The notes: a model not told the origin generated them from the sequence alone. A stretch of 64,000 nt of DNA from Pyropia yezoensis (GCA_009829735.1 CM020618.1:7903119-7967118); one strand, 5' to 3'. Positions 34,001 to 44,500 are shown, counted from the first letter of the stretch. Program-made: numbers and translations.

Positions 34001-35169
34001 GCGGCGGCGGCCCGACGCGCACCACCCCCGGTGGTGCGACCGCCACCGCCGCCCTGTGCACTTCGGCGAGTGAGGCTGTGACGCGGGCGGTGAGCCACGC
34101 GGCGGTGCCGGGGGTGGCCGCTTCCGCCGCGGCGGCCGCGCCGGCGGGGGGGGACCCGGCGGGGATGGGGCTGACAACCCACTCGTCTGCCCGGCCGGGC
34201 CGCCGCAACACGACGCGGGCGGTGGTGGCGGCGGCGGTGGCCGCCGCCGCCGCCGCCACATAAGTCGCGGGCCACGGGTGATATGCGCCGTCGACGGTGC
34301 CGCCGCCGCTCCTCCCCCCCATACCTCCCCCCCCCCCACCACCGCCACCTCCCCCCCACCACCACCACCACCACCACCACCACCACCGCCGCCGCCCCCA
34401 CCGCCCAGCAGCGTCGCCGGCGCCAGCGGCATCAGCGCGAGCGACGGCGGCGGGCAGAGCGGCACAGCGTCTGCAGCCGCCGCGGCGGCAGCGTCGGCGT
34501 CCGACCCGCCCGAGCTACCCCACCCCCCCCCCCCCCCCCCCCCCCTCCCACCCACCGACGCCCAGTCATCCTCGCTCCCCCCCCCGCCCCCGCCAGCATC
34601 GGCGTGCCAGCCGTGGCCAGGCGCACCCATCCCCCCTACCAGACGCCCCTGGCAATGACCGCTGGCGGCGGCGGCGGGCGCGCCCCCCCCCCCCCCCGCG
34701 GCCGCGGGCGGCGGGCCGCCCCCCCCGCGGCGGCGGGCCAGCGGGCGCCATCGTCGACGAGGAAGCCGTCGAGCGGGTCGGCCGCGGCGCGCCCACACCG
34801 CCACCGCCGCAGCTTGGCCGACCGCCCGCCCGCCGCCGCGGGGGGGGGGGGGGACGCGCCGCGGCCACCTGCCGACGGCCGCCGGGGCCGCCCGCCGGGG
34901 CGGCCGCGGCGGCCGCCTGCCGCGTGCCGCCGCGGCGGCGACGACGTGTACATCGAGGACGACCCGCCGCCGCCATCACCGCCACCACCGCCGCCGCCGC
35001 CACCGCCGCCACCGCCGCCGCCGTCAACGTCCCAGTCAGCCGCGTCCCCCCCCCCCCTCCCCCCCCACCCCAGTCCCCCCTCCCTCCCCCCAAAGTCCTC
35101 CATCCCGTCGTTCACGATGCCATACACCGGCTCGTCGTCCGCCTCGCCTTGCGTCTCGTCCCACCCCCC
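31033..35169. repeat. Right copy of the 4.1-kb sequence duplicated across the N gap
   Basis: Begins exactly at the first base after the N run and repeats 26404-30532; the offset drifts from 4629 to about 4637 because of homopolymer differences. The sequence continues beyond 35169 as unique DNA, as expected for the right-hand contig. Confidence 0.9.
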
Positions 35170-36251
35170 ATCGTCCCCACAAGCCCCCCCCCGGCGGTCT
35201 CCTCCCCCTCCAACGACGCCTCCCGTCGCGGCCACCGCCGCCGGAACGTCCCCTCCCGCCCCCGCCGTGGCCCCGCCGGGTGCGCCCCGCGTCCCCCACG
35301 GCGGAGGCGGCGGCGGCGCCCCCCCCCCCCCCCCCCCCGCGTCGCTGTCCCCACCCCCCGCGGCGGCGGCGGCGGCGCAGCCAGCCCCCCCCCCCACCTG
35401 GCTGCCGCCGCCGCCCCGGGCGGACCCATCGTGCGCGTCCAGAGAGCCGACGGCGGCACCCTCCCCCCACCCCGCCCCCCCGCGGGGCCATCCCACAGGA
35501 GCGCCTCGAGCGCGCGCGCCGCCGCCGCGTCCGCCGCCGGGTCCACCGGCGCCGCCGCTCCGTCCGCAGCGTCGCCGCCGGCCGCGGCCGCCGCCGTCGT
35601 GGCCGCCGCCGTCGCTGCCTTGGCCGCCGTCCGCGCGCGCAGCTCGGCGCGGGCAACGTCCACCTCGGTGGCAAGTGCGGCCGCCGCGGCGAGCCCCAGC
35701 TCCCCCCCACCCCCACCCCCACCCCCACCCCCATCCGCGGCGCCGGCCTCGCGCTCCTGCCCGATCGCCGCCGCGGCGACAATCAAAAAGTTGGACAGCG
35801 CGCTCCGCCGGACGCCCGCGTCGCCCGCGGCGGCGGCGAGCGCCGCCGCCCGCCGGTACGCGGCGAGCGGCTCGGCGACGGGCACCGCGCCCGCACGTAC
35901 CGGGCCGATGGAGGCGGTGGCGGCGGCAGCGGCGGTGGCGGCGACAGGTCGGCCCAGCGGCCGCCGCCACCTCTGCCACCACCCCCCCCGCCGCAACCAC
36001 CCGCCCCCGTCGCCGGCGACGGCACCCACGGCACACCCCGACGCGGGGTCTCGCACGCGCCCGCCGGATACGCGGTCTGCGGTGGCGACGGCGGCGGCGG
36101 CCGCGTCGTGGGCGACCGCGCCACCGGCAGCAGCCCCCCCCCCCCCCCGGGCAACCTCCCCTCCGCTCACCACGCCCTCCCCCCCCACCGCGCCCACCGG
36201 CGGCGGTGGGCGCGGCGGCGCCGACGCGGCGGGCGCCGAGGCCGCCGCCAC
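32534..36251 (-). CDS. Large Ala/Gly-rich protein with helical-repeat and leucine-rich-repeat-like regions, frames disrupted
   Basis: Minus-strand coding is supported by protein-like stretches separated by poly-Gly. From the N-terminal side: helical Ala-rich segments (35112-36251, including PLAAYRRAAALAAAAGDAG and SALSNFLIVAAAAIGQERE), an acidic stretch at about 35165-35090 (WDETQGEADDEPVYGIVNDG), an SEDDWASVGG segment near 34570, a folded-looking region near 34290-33900 (ARVVLRRPGRADEWVVSPIP), and a leucine-rich-repeat-like region at about 33670-32950 (VVDLTGANVADGDVGRLLDA, LRVLRLAANVRLTDATAARL, FSALADLDFSATGVSAGGF). An (Asp-Gly)n run, GDGNGDGDGDGDG, lies between repeats. Helical repeats, acidic linker, then C-terminal LRRs recall Tonsoku/TONSL, but this resemblance is architectural only. 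Frames change at poly-C tracts whose lengths differ between the two assembly copies, so base-level errors are likely. The left-hand assembly copy of the LRR part is at 27975-29060. Confidence 0.4.
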
Positions 36252-36302
36252 GGACGTGGCGGGCGCCGCCCAGCCGCCGCCGCCGCCTGCCGCTCACCGC
36301 GG

Positions 36303-37370
36303 TTAGGGGGGCCGGAGCCGCCGCCGCCGCTGCTGGTCGCCCGAGCGCCGTCGCCGGCGGCCGCGGCAGGCCGCCAGTCCGGGGCGGCGGGCCAGCCCGC
36401 CGTGGCGGCGGCCGGCCGGCCAGGCCCGCCACCGCCACCACCGCAGCCGCCGCCGTTTCTCGCTGACCACCCGTGGCGGCCTTTTAGGCCCCTCAGTCCC
36501 CACCAACACCGCCGCCACCACGGCGGGCGTCGGCCGCCACGGGCGGCTCACCCCCCCCCCACCGCCCCCCCCGCCTAACGGCCCTAGCGGGAGGCTCCTC
36601 CCCCCAGCGGCCGCCGCCCGCCTCGTTCAGAGGGGCGTCGCCGCCCCAGCGGCCAGCCGCCTCGGCCGCCGCCGCGGCCGGCCGCCATTGCAGCGACGTG
36701 TCCGCGCTCGCATTTGCTAGTACCGCAACGCCGCCCCGGCCGGGACCGCCGTGCTTTACCGCAAGTGAAGCGGCTAGGGGCAGCCGCCCGAGCGGCGGCG
36801 GCGGCGGCGACGACGACACGCCGCCGCCGCTGACGGCCGCCGCCACGGCCGCCGCCGACGGCGGCGGGCGCGCGAGTGGCGGGATGTCCCCGCCGCCGCC
36901 ACCCTCACGGCCGCCCCGTCCGCCGCCGCCACCCCGCCAGCCGCCACCTCACCCACCGCTGCGGCCGCTGCCCTTCGAGTGGGCGCCCGCCGCGGGCGGC
37001 CGCCACACCGCCCACGCGGCCTCGTCCGCGGCGGCCGCTGCGGCCACGCCCACGTCTCCGCCGCCGATCATCGCCGAATGCCGCCGCGGCGGCGGCGTGC
37101 CGCCACAGCCGCCACCGCTAGGGCTGCTTGCACCGCGCAGGTGGCTGCCGCCGCCGCCGCCGCAGCCGCTGCCGTTGTCGCCGCCGCCACGGGGCTGACG
37201 GCCGCCATTGCCGACCGCCGCGGCCGCTGCGGGCGACGCCACCTGCGACGCGGCCGGCGCGTACACGTACGCCTCGGCGGGCGGTCGCGGCCGTCGGACG
37301 CCGCCGCGGCCGCCGCCGCTTCCCGGGGGCAGGAATGGCGAGGCGCAAGTCCATTCACCCGGAGGAGAAA
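36303..37370 (-). other. Minus-strand coding-like sequence upstream of the large Ala/Gly-rich protein
   Basis: Pieces such as PLAASLAVKHGGPGRGGVAV and LANASADTSLQWRPAAAAAE (near 36780-36650) and EAYVYAPAASQVASPAAAAA (near 37290) have non-shadow composition on the minus strand. They probably belong to the N-terminal part of the large gene or to a neighbour. The start could not be placed. Confidence 0.3.
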
Positions 37371-37382
37371 AACCGCTGAGCG

Positions 37383-38742
37383 TCAAGGCGCATTTAACGC
37401 AACAGGAAGACGGGCAAAAAAGCCCTGCAGCGGCCGGCCCGCTCCAGTCAGCTCCGGGAGGTTCCGCAAAACCTGCCGCCGGGCCTCGCGATAGTGACCC
37501 TGAACAGACGCCAAAGACAAAGAAGCAAAAGCAAGAACGTGCGCAATACGGTCCGGGAGGTCGGGGTGGTGATAAGAGATGGTGCGCGCGGCATGCTTGT
37601 AGTCATTAAAAACGGGCTCTATGGCAGAGAAGTCGGGGGAGTACGGTGACAGTCGCAGACGATGCACACCGTTAATGTCCAAAATCATGCCCACCAGCGC
37701 AGTGTGCACAGAGGCGTTGTCATACACAAGGACACAATCGTCAGGCTGCTCCGCCCACGGCACACCCGGCACAAAAGCATTCATCCTGCGCACCAGGCTG
37801 ACACAAAAAAGGATAAAATCGTCGCCGTTCTGCGCAGGAGGAACCTCGTTAAACAGCTAGCTCTAGGATGCCACTTGTATACGACACAGCCACAGTAGAC
37901 GAAAACCTGGGCCGCACGCGAGGATCTGGTGCAAGGGCCTCCAGAGCTCTGCCAACTGGCGCCCGTCCACGGCGTCGAACCATGGCTGGGCCAGCGATGT
38001 GAGTCTCGTCTACGACGACAATGCACCGATCTGGAATGTCGAGGTAGAGCCGTCCAAACGCGGCCCGTCGCGCCGGGCACCGCTCCAACGCCAACCGCTC
38101 CACGCATTTCAGGGAATATCCAATGCTTCGCAGCATCGCGCTCAAGGTCGAAGATGACACGGGCCACGCCTCCTCCCAACCTGGTAGTTCCCCAAGCTTA
38201 CGAAAAATCGCCCCAATCTCCCACAGGAACATCTCCGGGTGAGAACGCACGATGTGGTCGAGCGCCACCAAAAAACGTTCGTTAAAAACCGCGGCATCTG
38301 CGTGTCGATTGTGGATGGCGTCGTCGTTCCACGGAGATCCGTGGCGCTCATAATTAGCCCACCACTGTTGCGCCGCCGACAGACTGCAGCCCACATGATC
38401 GGTAATGGTCTCCCAAGAGAGTCCTTGCAGACGATTCCGAATCACCTGCCAGCGTATCGCAATAGGAAACATGGGAGCTGGGTCAGGGAAAAACACCAGC
38501 TCCAGGTGTATGGGAGAAAAGCGAGATGGGGGCGGCATGCAAGGTGGAGCACAAAGCTGCATGTTCCATGCATCAGAGTGCTCATCTGATGTTTGTGGGA
38601 CACAAAACGCCATGTACGCGTACAGCTGATGTTCCGAGCCGCTGTACACCAGAGTAGAGAATGTTTTTGTAAATTTTGGTTTAGGCCGGAGAGCGCGTCG
38701 GGCCGCAGACAGGCTGCAGTGATGGAGCTCTGATGCCTTCAA
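37383..38742 (-). pseudogene. IS630/Tc1-superfamily transposase, broken by frameshift
   Basis: Two minus-strand frames. The first (38742-37849, true ATG uncertain) has a helix-turn-helix region (RLQGLSWETITDHVGCSLSA) and a further helical segment, then the first catalytic motif CIVVVDETHIAG. The second (37793-37383) has VYDNASVHTALVG (second Asp) and SPYSPDFSAIEPVFNDYK (Glu), with about 33 residues between. The YSPD-x-(N/S)-x-IE block is typical of IS630-related elements. The frame is lost near 37850-37860, next to an AGCTAGCT duplication. Terminal inverted repeats were not found, so element borders are unknown. It is unrelated in sequence to the Tc1-like element at 17.5 kb. Confidence 0.8.
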
Positions 38743-40200
38743 TTTGTGCGGATCCCACGGAGCTGAAGTTCTGGGTCGAGCTCTGGGAGTTCCAAGGTCT
38801 CGAGAGCCGAGCCGGACTCGGACCCTCGTCCGTGCACGATGCTGGTCTCAGAACTGAGTCATGTCGGAAGCCACAGCGGCCCGGGGCTCGGATCAATTTT
38901 TTTGCATCTGATGGCTGCTGCCTGTGTTGAACCACTCACAGGCCAGCGTCGCCTCTGAGACCAACGATAGGTGCTGCCTCCTCACGTTTTGTCCCTCATC
39001 TCTTGCTCACGTCGGTCGTCCAATCGGTTGATAGGAAGAGAAAATCATGTTCATTGTTCCTGGTCTGGCGGGCTCTCTATGCGACAAAGCAGCAGAGCTG
39101 TGTCAGACACTGTGTTCCGAATTATTCCAGTTATGTTCATCAGGTGTGTACCTCGGCAGCGTATCAGACGCCAGTATTGTTCATGTCAGACGACCATTTG
39201 CGGAATCAATTTCACGTCCGCGTCTCGTTTGCATCAAGTCCCGCGTCCATTTGACACGATGTTCTCACGTTCACCATGGCGACACATCCACTTTTTACTG
39301 GAAGCACAATAAGTAGTGCTGGTTGTGGGGGTCACGTGCTCCGCGATGGCCAGATCGCGGGCTTCCGGGGACCACTGGGCAAACCGTTTCCCGGGTTGCA
39401 ATGGACCGGTGAATTGGGCGAGGTGGTTCCGGTCCCTGTTTGCTAATATGGCGGCCCACGACCTCTGTGCGAGCCATGGTTGCTCGCGATGTGAATCGGA
39501 CGTCCCGACCGCGGCCATTCCCTGAAATCGGAGCGGGTCCTCCAGTCCGGGTTGTTCTCGGCTGCCGCAAACAGGGACCACGTTCCGTCCTTGTCATTGG
39601 TCAGTGCCGCCTGGGGGGCTGGCAAGCGACGTGGATGGTTGTGATTGAACAACTTGTGGAGCGTGTGCAGTCACGGGCACAGTCACACGTCCGACAGTGA
39701 GATCTTCTCATGGGGGTTCCGCACGAAAGACGGCTCGCTGAGCACCTCTCTCTCCGCGCCTCAAAAAGCGCTGCACTCGCCTACCCCTTGCCATGCGTCC
39801 GAGCGGGATGCATTCCCACACGCACTCCGCACTGCTTTCGTGTTGGTGGGCAGGCACACGCTGTGGCAAGGGTGTATCCCCACAAACGTATCCCCACAAC
39901 CGGTGGGCACCACCAGCGCACAGGATCCCCACGAGTACGAATCACACAGTGTCACAACTGGTCGTTCTCTGCATTCTCACCAGCCGGGACCACTGCGCCT
40001 CGTGTTTGCGGGAAAGCGCCGTGGGGGCTGCGCAGCATCATTTATTTCTTCATCTCACAGGAAGCCCATAACGTTTGGCACGCCACGTTTCCCGCGTTTT
40101 TGGGCAAGCAGGAGGCATCCGCGGTGACCACCGTCAGAGTTTGCCGGTCGTCTTTGCGGCCCGACGGCCTCAGTCGGCATCCCTGGCCTCTGGCTGCAGC
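38743..40200. other. Intergenic, moderate GC, no supported gene
   Basis: Composition is more balanced than in neighbouring DNA. ORFs are short and unrelated to known families. It contains the second copy of the 27-bp dispersed repeat (39285-39311). The right part is upstream sequence of the first H3 copy. Confidence 0.5.
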
Positions 40201-40206
40201 TATAAA
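40201..40206 (+). promoter_or_regulatory. TATA box of the first H3-variant copy
   Basis: TATAAA, in the context CAGCTATAAAGGC, lies 186 bases upstream of the ATG at 40387, followed by a C/T-rich leader. This region is not part of the tandem unit, so copy 2 lacks it. Confidence 0.55.
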
Positions 40207-40386
40207 GGCCCAGGATGGCGACCGTCCTCCCCCAACCAACCTGGTGGTCGCATCTATCCCCCAGGAGCCCACCCATTCGTGCACACTGTCGCGCTATACG
40301 TGCACACCGCTGTCCGCACCACTCTTTTATACCCCCCTCCCTCCCCGCCCGTCTGTCCACCCGTCTCCCCCTTCCCACCCACCGAC

Positions 40387-40764
40387 ATGGGCCGCGTGAA
40401 GAATGTGACGCCGCAGCACTGCCCGCCTTTCGTCGCCAAGACCAGGCGCAAGCCCACCGCTGCCGCGCGGCGCCGCATTCATGCCAATGCAGGCATTCGC
40501 ATGCCTGTGCGTCATTATCGCCCTGGCACCGTGGCTTTGCGAGAGATTCGTCACTTTCAGAAGCACCCCGGCCTTCTCATCCCTCAGGCGCCCTTCAAGC
40601 GCCTTGCTCGTGAGATCGCTGATAATGTCGCCACACCTGGCATGCGCTTCCAGGAGGCCGCCTTCTCGGCGCTGCAGGAGGTGGGGGAGCAGCACGTTGT
40701 GCAGCTTTTTGAGGACGCTGTGCTGTGCGCGTCCCATGCCAAGCGTGTCACCGTCACCCTCTAG
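40387..40764 (+). CDS. Divergent histone H3, CENP-A-like, copy 1, early stop
   Basis: 125 residues. The tail (1-42) is unlike canonical H3: no ARTKQ start and no K9/K27 contexts. The histone fold is clear: [17 protein letters not shown] (43-59), [16 protein letters not shown] (63-78), [13 protein letters not shown] (87-99) and [16 protein letters not shown] (108-122). Loop 1 (about 79-86) is one residue longer than in canonical H3, a hallmark of centromeric H3 (CENP-A/CenH3), which marks centromeric nucleosomes. The frame ends at TAG (40762-40764) where canonical H3 has the Lys of PKDIQLARRIRG; the next codons still read DIMLARRIRGRRD. The stop thus removes the C-terminal helix. In this copy read-through would run 16 codons past RRD to a TGA. 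Either a pseudogene, a truncated variant, or read-through; CENP-A identity is inferred from tail divergence and loop length. Confidence 0.8.
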   Translation: MGRVKNVTPQHCPPFVAKTRRKPTAAARRRIHANAGIRMPVRHYRPGTVALREIRHFQKHPGLLIPQAPFKRLAREIADNVATPGMRFQEAAFSALQEVGEQHVVQLFEDAVLCASHAKRVTVTL

Positions 40765-41027
40765 GACATCATGCTGGCGCGGCGCATTCGCGGTCGTCGC
40801 GACCGAACCTGTGGTGGCGTTGTGAGTGCTGGCTGTGGGTGAGCATCGGTCTTGCCCGTCGCGGTGAACGTAACATAACTTTTTCCCTTGTCACTCATAT
40901 TCAGATTGACTCCCTGCTCTCCCACATGCATCCTCCGCCACCGCTCCCATTGCCGGCATCGAAGCCGGCGTCGTACAGTTCCGCCATCACCCCCGGCTCG
41001 CAGACATCCCCATTCTGCAGCGCTCGA

Positions 41028-42728
41028 AGCTCTTATATCTAATGCGACACCCGCCGCAGCCGTGGATGCCGGTGGCGGCCGTGCCAAAAACCCCGCCGCA
41101 GCCGCCACCGCGGCGACCACCGCGTCGTACGCCGCCACCGCCATTGCGGCGACCACCGCCGACAACGCCGTCGTCGCGGTGGCCAGGATGACCACCGCAC
41201 ACAAAAGTCGTCGCCGCCGCCGCCACAGCGACCACTGCCGGCGCGGCGGCGGCGACAACTACGAACACCTCCGCCGTCAAGACCGCCGCGACAACCACCC
41301 CACACCGGGACGCCGCCGCCGCCGCCACAGCGACCACTGCGGGCGCCACCGCGGCAACCACAGTGAAAAACGCCGCGGCGACCACTGCCGCCGGCGCGGC
41401 GACCGCCGGCGACATTGTCGCCACAGCTGCCGCCGCGGGGATCACCGCCCGCAACGCCGCGGCCGCCGCCGCCGTGGCGACCACCGCCGACAACGCCGCG
41501 GCGTCCACTGGTGCTGGCGCGGCGACCGCCGGCGAAATTGTCGCCACAGCTGCCGCCTCGGGGATCACCGCCCGCAACCTCGCGGCCGCCGCCGCCGCGG
41601 CGACCACCGCTGACAACGCCGCGGCGATCACTGGCGCCGGCGCGGCGACCGCCGGCGACATTGTCGCCGCAGCTGCCGCCGCAGTCGGCGTCCACCGCCG
41701 ACAACGCCTCCGCGGCCGCCGCCGATGCGACCACCGCAAACGACGCCACGCTTGCCGCTGCTTGGGCGACCACGGCGAATAAAGCCGCCGTCGTGGTGGC
41801 CGCAAAGATCACGGCAAGCAACGACGCCGCAGCCGTGGCGGCGGCCATCTCTGCCGCCACCGCCGTGGCGACCGCCGGCCACATTGCCGCCGCACACGCC
41901 GTCGCGGCGACCACCACCGACATCGCCGCCGCTGCCGCAGTCCCGGCGGCCTCTACCGGCATCATCGTAGTGACCTCTGTCAACAACAACGCCGCCGCCG
42001 CCGTCGCCGCGGCGGCCATGTCTGCCGCCAACCCCGTGGCGACCGCCGGCCACAGTCGCGGCGACCACCACAGACATCGCCGCCGCTGCCGCTGTCCCGC
42101 CACGGCGACCACCGTCAACAACTTCGGCACAGCCGCCGCCGCGGCCAGCACTGCCGCTAACGACGCCTCCGGGCCTGCGACGGCGAACTCCGTCACCGAC
42201 GCCCCTGTGGCTACGGCGGACAACGCTGCTGCTGCTGCTGCGGCGGCGACCACCGCCACCGCCCCCTCTGCGACCGCACACAGCAGCGTGGCCCCCGTCG
42301 CCGCCGCGGCGACCAAGGCTGACAACGCGACGGTCCCCCCGGCTCCGTCGAGTGAGTGTGGGGGCAGCGGACGGGGGACGCAAGCCGCGACCGCTGCCGC
42401 GGCGTTTGCGGCAGTCGCACGGTCAGTCAAAAGCCGGTACAAGGCGGCGCCGCGAGCGTCCTCGTGTCTGCGCGCGGTTTGGCACATGTGCTGCAACATG
42501 TGCCTGAAGCACCTGCCCGCATTTTGCGGCCAAGTCGCCTGGGGGCAGCAATCCGACGCCCCTGGCTCTCGAGTGCAATTGAAAACGAACTCGGTAGGGA
42601 CGCCCGACGTCCATCGACGCGGATGGGTGCCGTGCCTTTTCTCCGCTGCATTTCCGATTCGTCACGTCAGTAGTCGAGCGCCGTGGTCAACCCCTGTTGA
42701 ATCGAAGAATCGCGTTTGGCACTTCTGA
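41028..42728 (+). other. Ala/Thr-rich candidate coding region in unit 1
   Basis: Directly downstream of H3 copy 1. An Ala/Thr-rich reading can be followed through three plus frames in turn (near 41030-41190, 41200-41700 and 41670-42728). The last part has a more ordinary C-terminus (RSVKSRYKAAPRASSCLRAV, then CCNMCLKHLPAFCGQVAW) ending at TGA 42726-42728. The minus strand is also open over 41039-42499, as expected for GCC/GGC repeats. The frame changes are shared by both tandem units, so they are not random sequencing errors. The gene is either already broken before the duplication or contains introns not recognised. Confidence 0.3.
41401..41769 (+). repeat. 123-bp (41-codon) tandem repeat, 3 copies, unit 1
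   Basis: Copies start at 41401, 41524 and 41647. Each begins GACCGCCGGCGA(C/A)ATTGTC and reads TAGDIVATAAAAGITARN-type sequence in one frame. The period is a multiple of three, which suggests selection on protein, although the wider frame is broken. The same array is at 44874-45242 in unit 2. Confidence 0.85.
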
Positions 42729-43169
42729 TTGGACAGTCAGGCAAAAACTACGGCAGATATGAAGAACAGGCACAGGGTCTACTTGTTCGTGTCTGCTGGT
42801 GGCGCGAGGCGAGGCCTCCACGTGGTTGGATGAGTGGTCACGACGGAGGGTCGTGGAGGGTCGCGACCCTCTTGCTGACGTCGTGTGCATGTATCGCCCT
42901 GTTCGGATTGTGCATCTTCGTTGTGCAGCTGGGGACGTTGGGACCGGAGCTGCGAAGACGCTTTGCCACACGCAGAAGTTGCGAATCAAGAACTAGCGGT
43001 ACGCGTGTCCGGTGTCCTCAGTGGCTCATTCACCGTCTCTTGTGTGTGGGCGCGATCTGGTGCGCGCGGTGCGTGTCCGCGGCGCTCTGTTGCGAAGCTG
43101 TGTCTGACGGATCATGTGTTCTGTATTTCCATGTCACGCTATTTCTCTTGTCGGTTCAGGAAAGCTGTC

Positions 43170-43859
43170 ATGACGTTTGGACACGCGGAGTCTCCGGGGC
43201 CGCCCAGTGCCGCCGGCCCCACCGGCGTCATCTATGATGCAGGTGATGCGAGTAACGCGCTGGGGGGTGCTGTCCTTCGTCATCGTCACGTCGGCGATAT
43301 GAACGACCCCGCGGATGCGACTAGTAGAGCTGCAGATTGTGATGATGTGCTCGTCAGCGGATATGACGCGGGCTCCAGTGTGATTGGGGGTGGCGCAGGG
43401 CGCCCTGAAGGCGGCCAGGACGCTCCGGAAGTTGCCGCTCACGGCGGCCTCCTCGCTCGTGGTGCCGACGGCGCAGGTGGTGCGAATGTCGGTGCCGCTG
43501 AGCGTCCCTGCGATGGCAACGGTCGCGCTGGCAGCCGTGGCCCTGCGGCATATGCTTGTAGTGACCGTGGCGCGGCCGGCGAGAATAGTGGCGACGCCGG
43601 CGGCGTTAGTGGCGGAAATGCTGGTCCTGCTGGCAATGGCGGCGGCGATTACGCCGGCGGTGTCGATGCTCGCGAAGCAGGCTGTGCCGACCGCGGAAGT
43701 GCTCGTGGCGGCGGCGGTGGAGGCGGCGGCTATCCGCGTGGCGGTCACGCTTGTGGCGGTGGCAACGGAGGCGACGGCAATTTCCGTGGCGGCGGTGATG
43801 GCGGCAGTGCATATGCTGGGCGTGTTGGAGGTGCAGGCGGCAGCTATTCGCGTGGCGAC
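43170..43859 (+). pseudogene. 5' fragment of the Gly-rich zinc-finger/RS gene, truncated by the tandem duplication
   Basis: 230 codons from ATG 43170, just after a CAG (TCGGTTCAG) that could be a 3' splice site. It encodes an acidic Asp/Ala segment and then a Gly-rich region with [21 protein letters not shown] repeats. The frame is cut at the duplication junction and runs into H3 copy 2. The full-length relative starts at 46643. Confidence 0.65.
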
Positions 43860-44237
43860 ATGGGCCGCGTGAAGAATGTGACGCCGCAGCACTGCCCGCC
43901 TTTCGTCGCCAAGACCAGGCGCAAGCCCACCGCTGCCGCGCGGCGCCGCATTCATGCCAATGCAGGCATTCGCATGCCTGTGCGTCATTATCGCCCTGGC
44001 ACCGTGGCTTTGCGAGAGATTCGTCACTTTCAGAAGCACCCCGGCCTTCTCATCCCTCAGGCGCCCTTCAAGCGCCTTGCTCGTGAGATCGCTGATAATG
44101 TCTCCACACCTGGCATGCGCTTCCAGGAGGCCGCCTTCTCGGCGCTGCAGGAGGTGGGGGAGCAGCACGTTGTGCAGCTTTTTGAGGACGCTGTGCTGTG
44201 CGCGTCCCATGCCAAGCGTGTCACCGTCACCCTCTAG
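43860..44237 (+). CDS. Divergent histone H3, CENP-A-like, copy 2, early stop, fused upstream to Gly-rich ORF
   Basis: Identical to copy 1 except Ala82 to Ser. It has the same in-frame TAG (44235-44237). Here the sequence after the TAG reads DIMLARRIRGRRD and then meets TGA at the position where canonical H3 ends, so only this copy would give a normal-length C-terminus on read-through. Upstream the TATA region is gone: the ATG is preceded directly by Gly-rich coding sequence in the same frame. Translation from the Gly-rich ATG at 43170 would give a 355-residue fusion. Whether it is expressed depends on the Gly-rich gene's promoter inside unit 1. Confidence 0.75.
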   Translation: MGRVKNVTPQHCPPFVAKTRRKPTAAARRRIHANAGIRMPVRHYRPGTVALREIRHFQKHPGLLIPQAPFKRLAREIADNVSTPGMRFQEAAFSALQEVGEQHVVQLFEDAVLCASHAKRVTVTL

Positions 44238-44500
44238 GACATCATGCTGGCGCGGCGCATTCGCGGTCGTCGCGACTGAGCCTGTGGTGGCGTTGTGAGT
44301 GCTGGCTGTGGGTGAGCATCGGTCATGCCCGTCGCGGTGAACGTAACATAACTTTTTCCCTTGTCACTCATATTCAGATTGACTCCCTGCTCTCCCACAT
44401 GCATCCTCCGCCACCGCTCCCATTGCCGGCATCGAAGCCGGCGTCGTACAGTTCCGCCATCACCCCCGGCTCGCAGACATCCCCATTCTGCAGCGCTCGA

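Larger units (their letters stand above)
40387..43859 (+). repeat. Tandem duplication, unit 1 (3473 bp)
   Basis: Unit 1 runs from the H3-variant ATG to the base before the second H3 ATG; unit 2 is 43860-47332. About seven or eight single-base differences were counted over 3473 bp (roughly 0.2%), including 40630 G/T, two within 40803-40807, 42549 G/C and 43261 T/C. No N run separates them and the flanks differ on both sides, so this looks like a genuine recent duplication. The junction has only one or two bases of microhomology. Confidence 0.9.

Noticed and set aside
26404..35169. Genuine tandem gene duplication at 26-35 kb
   Set aside because: Copies abut the N gap exactly and differ only at homopolymers, unlike the H3 duplication, which has real base differences and no gap.
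40762..40764. A tiny intron hiding the TAG in the H3 gene
   Set aside because: The only GT...TAG candidates are 18 or 20 bases and would delete the conserved VTVT residues or shift the frame.
41039..42499. Minus-strand 486-codon Ala/Val-rich frame opposite the Ala/Thr repeat
   Set aside because: GCC/GGC repeats are open in most frames; the C-terminal part on the plus strand looks more like protein. Not decisive.
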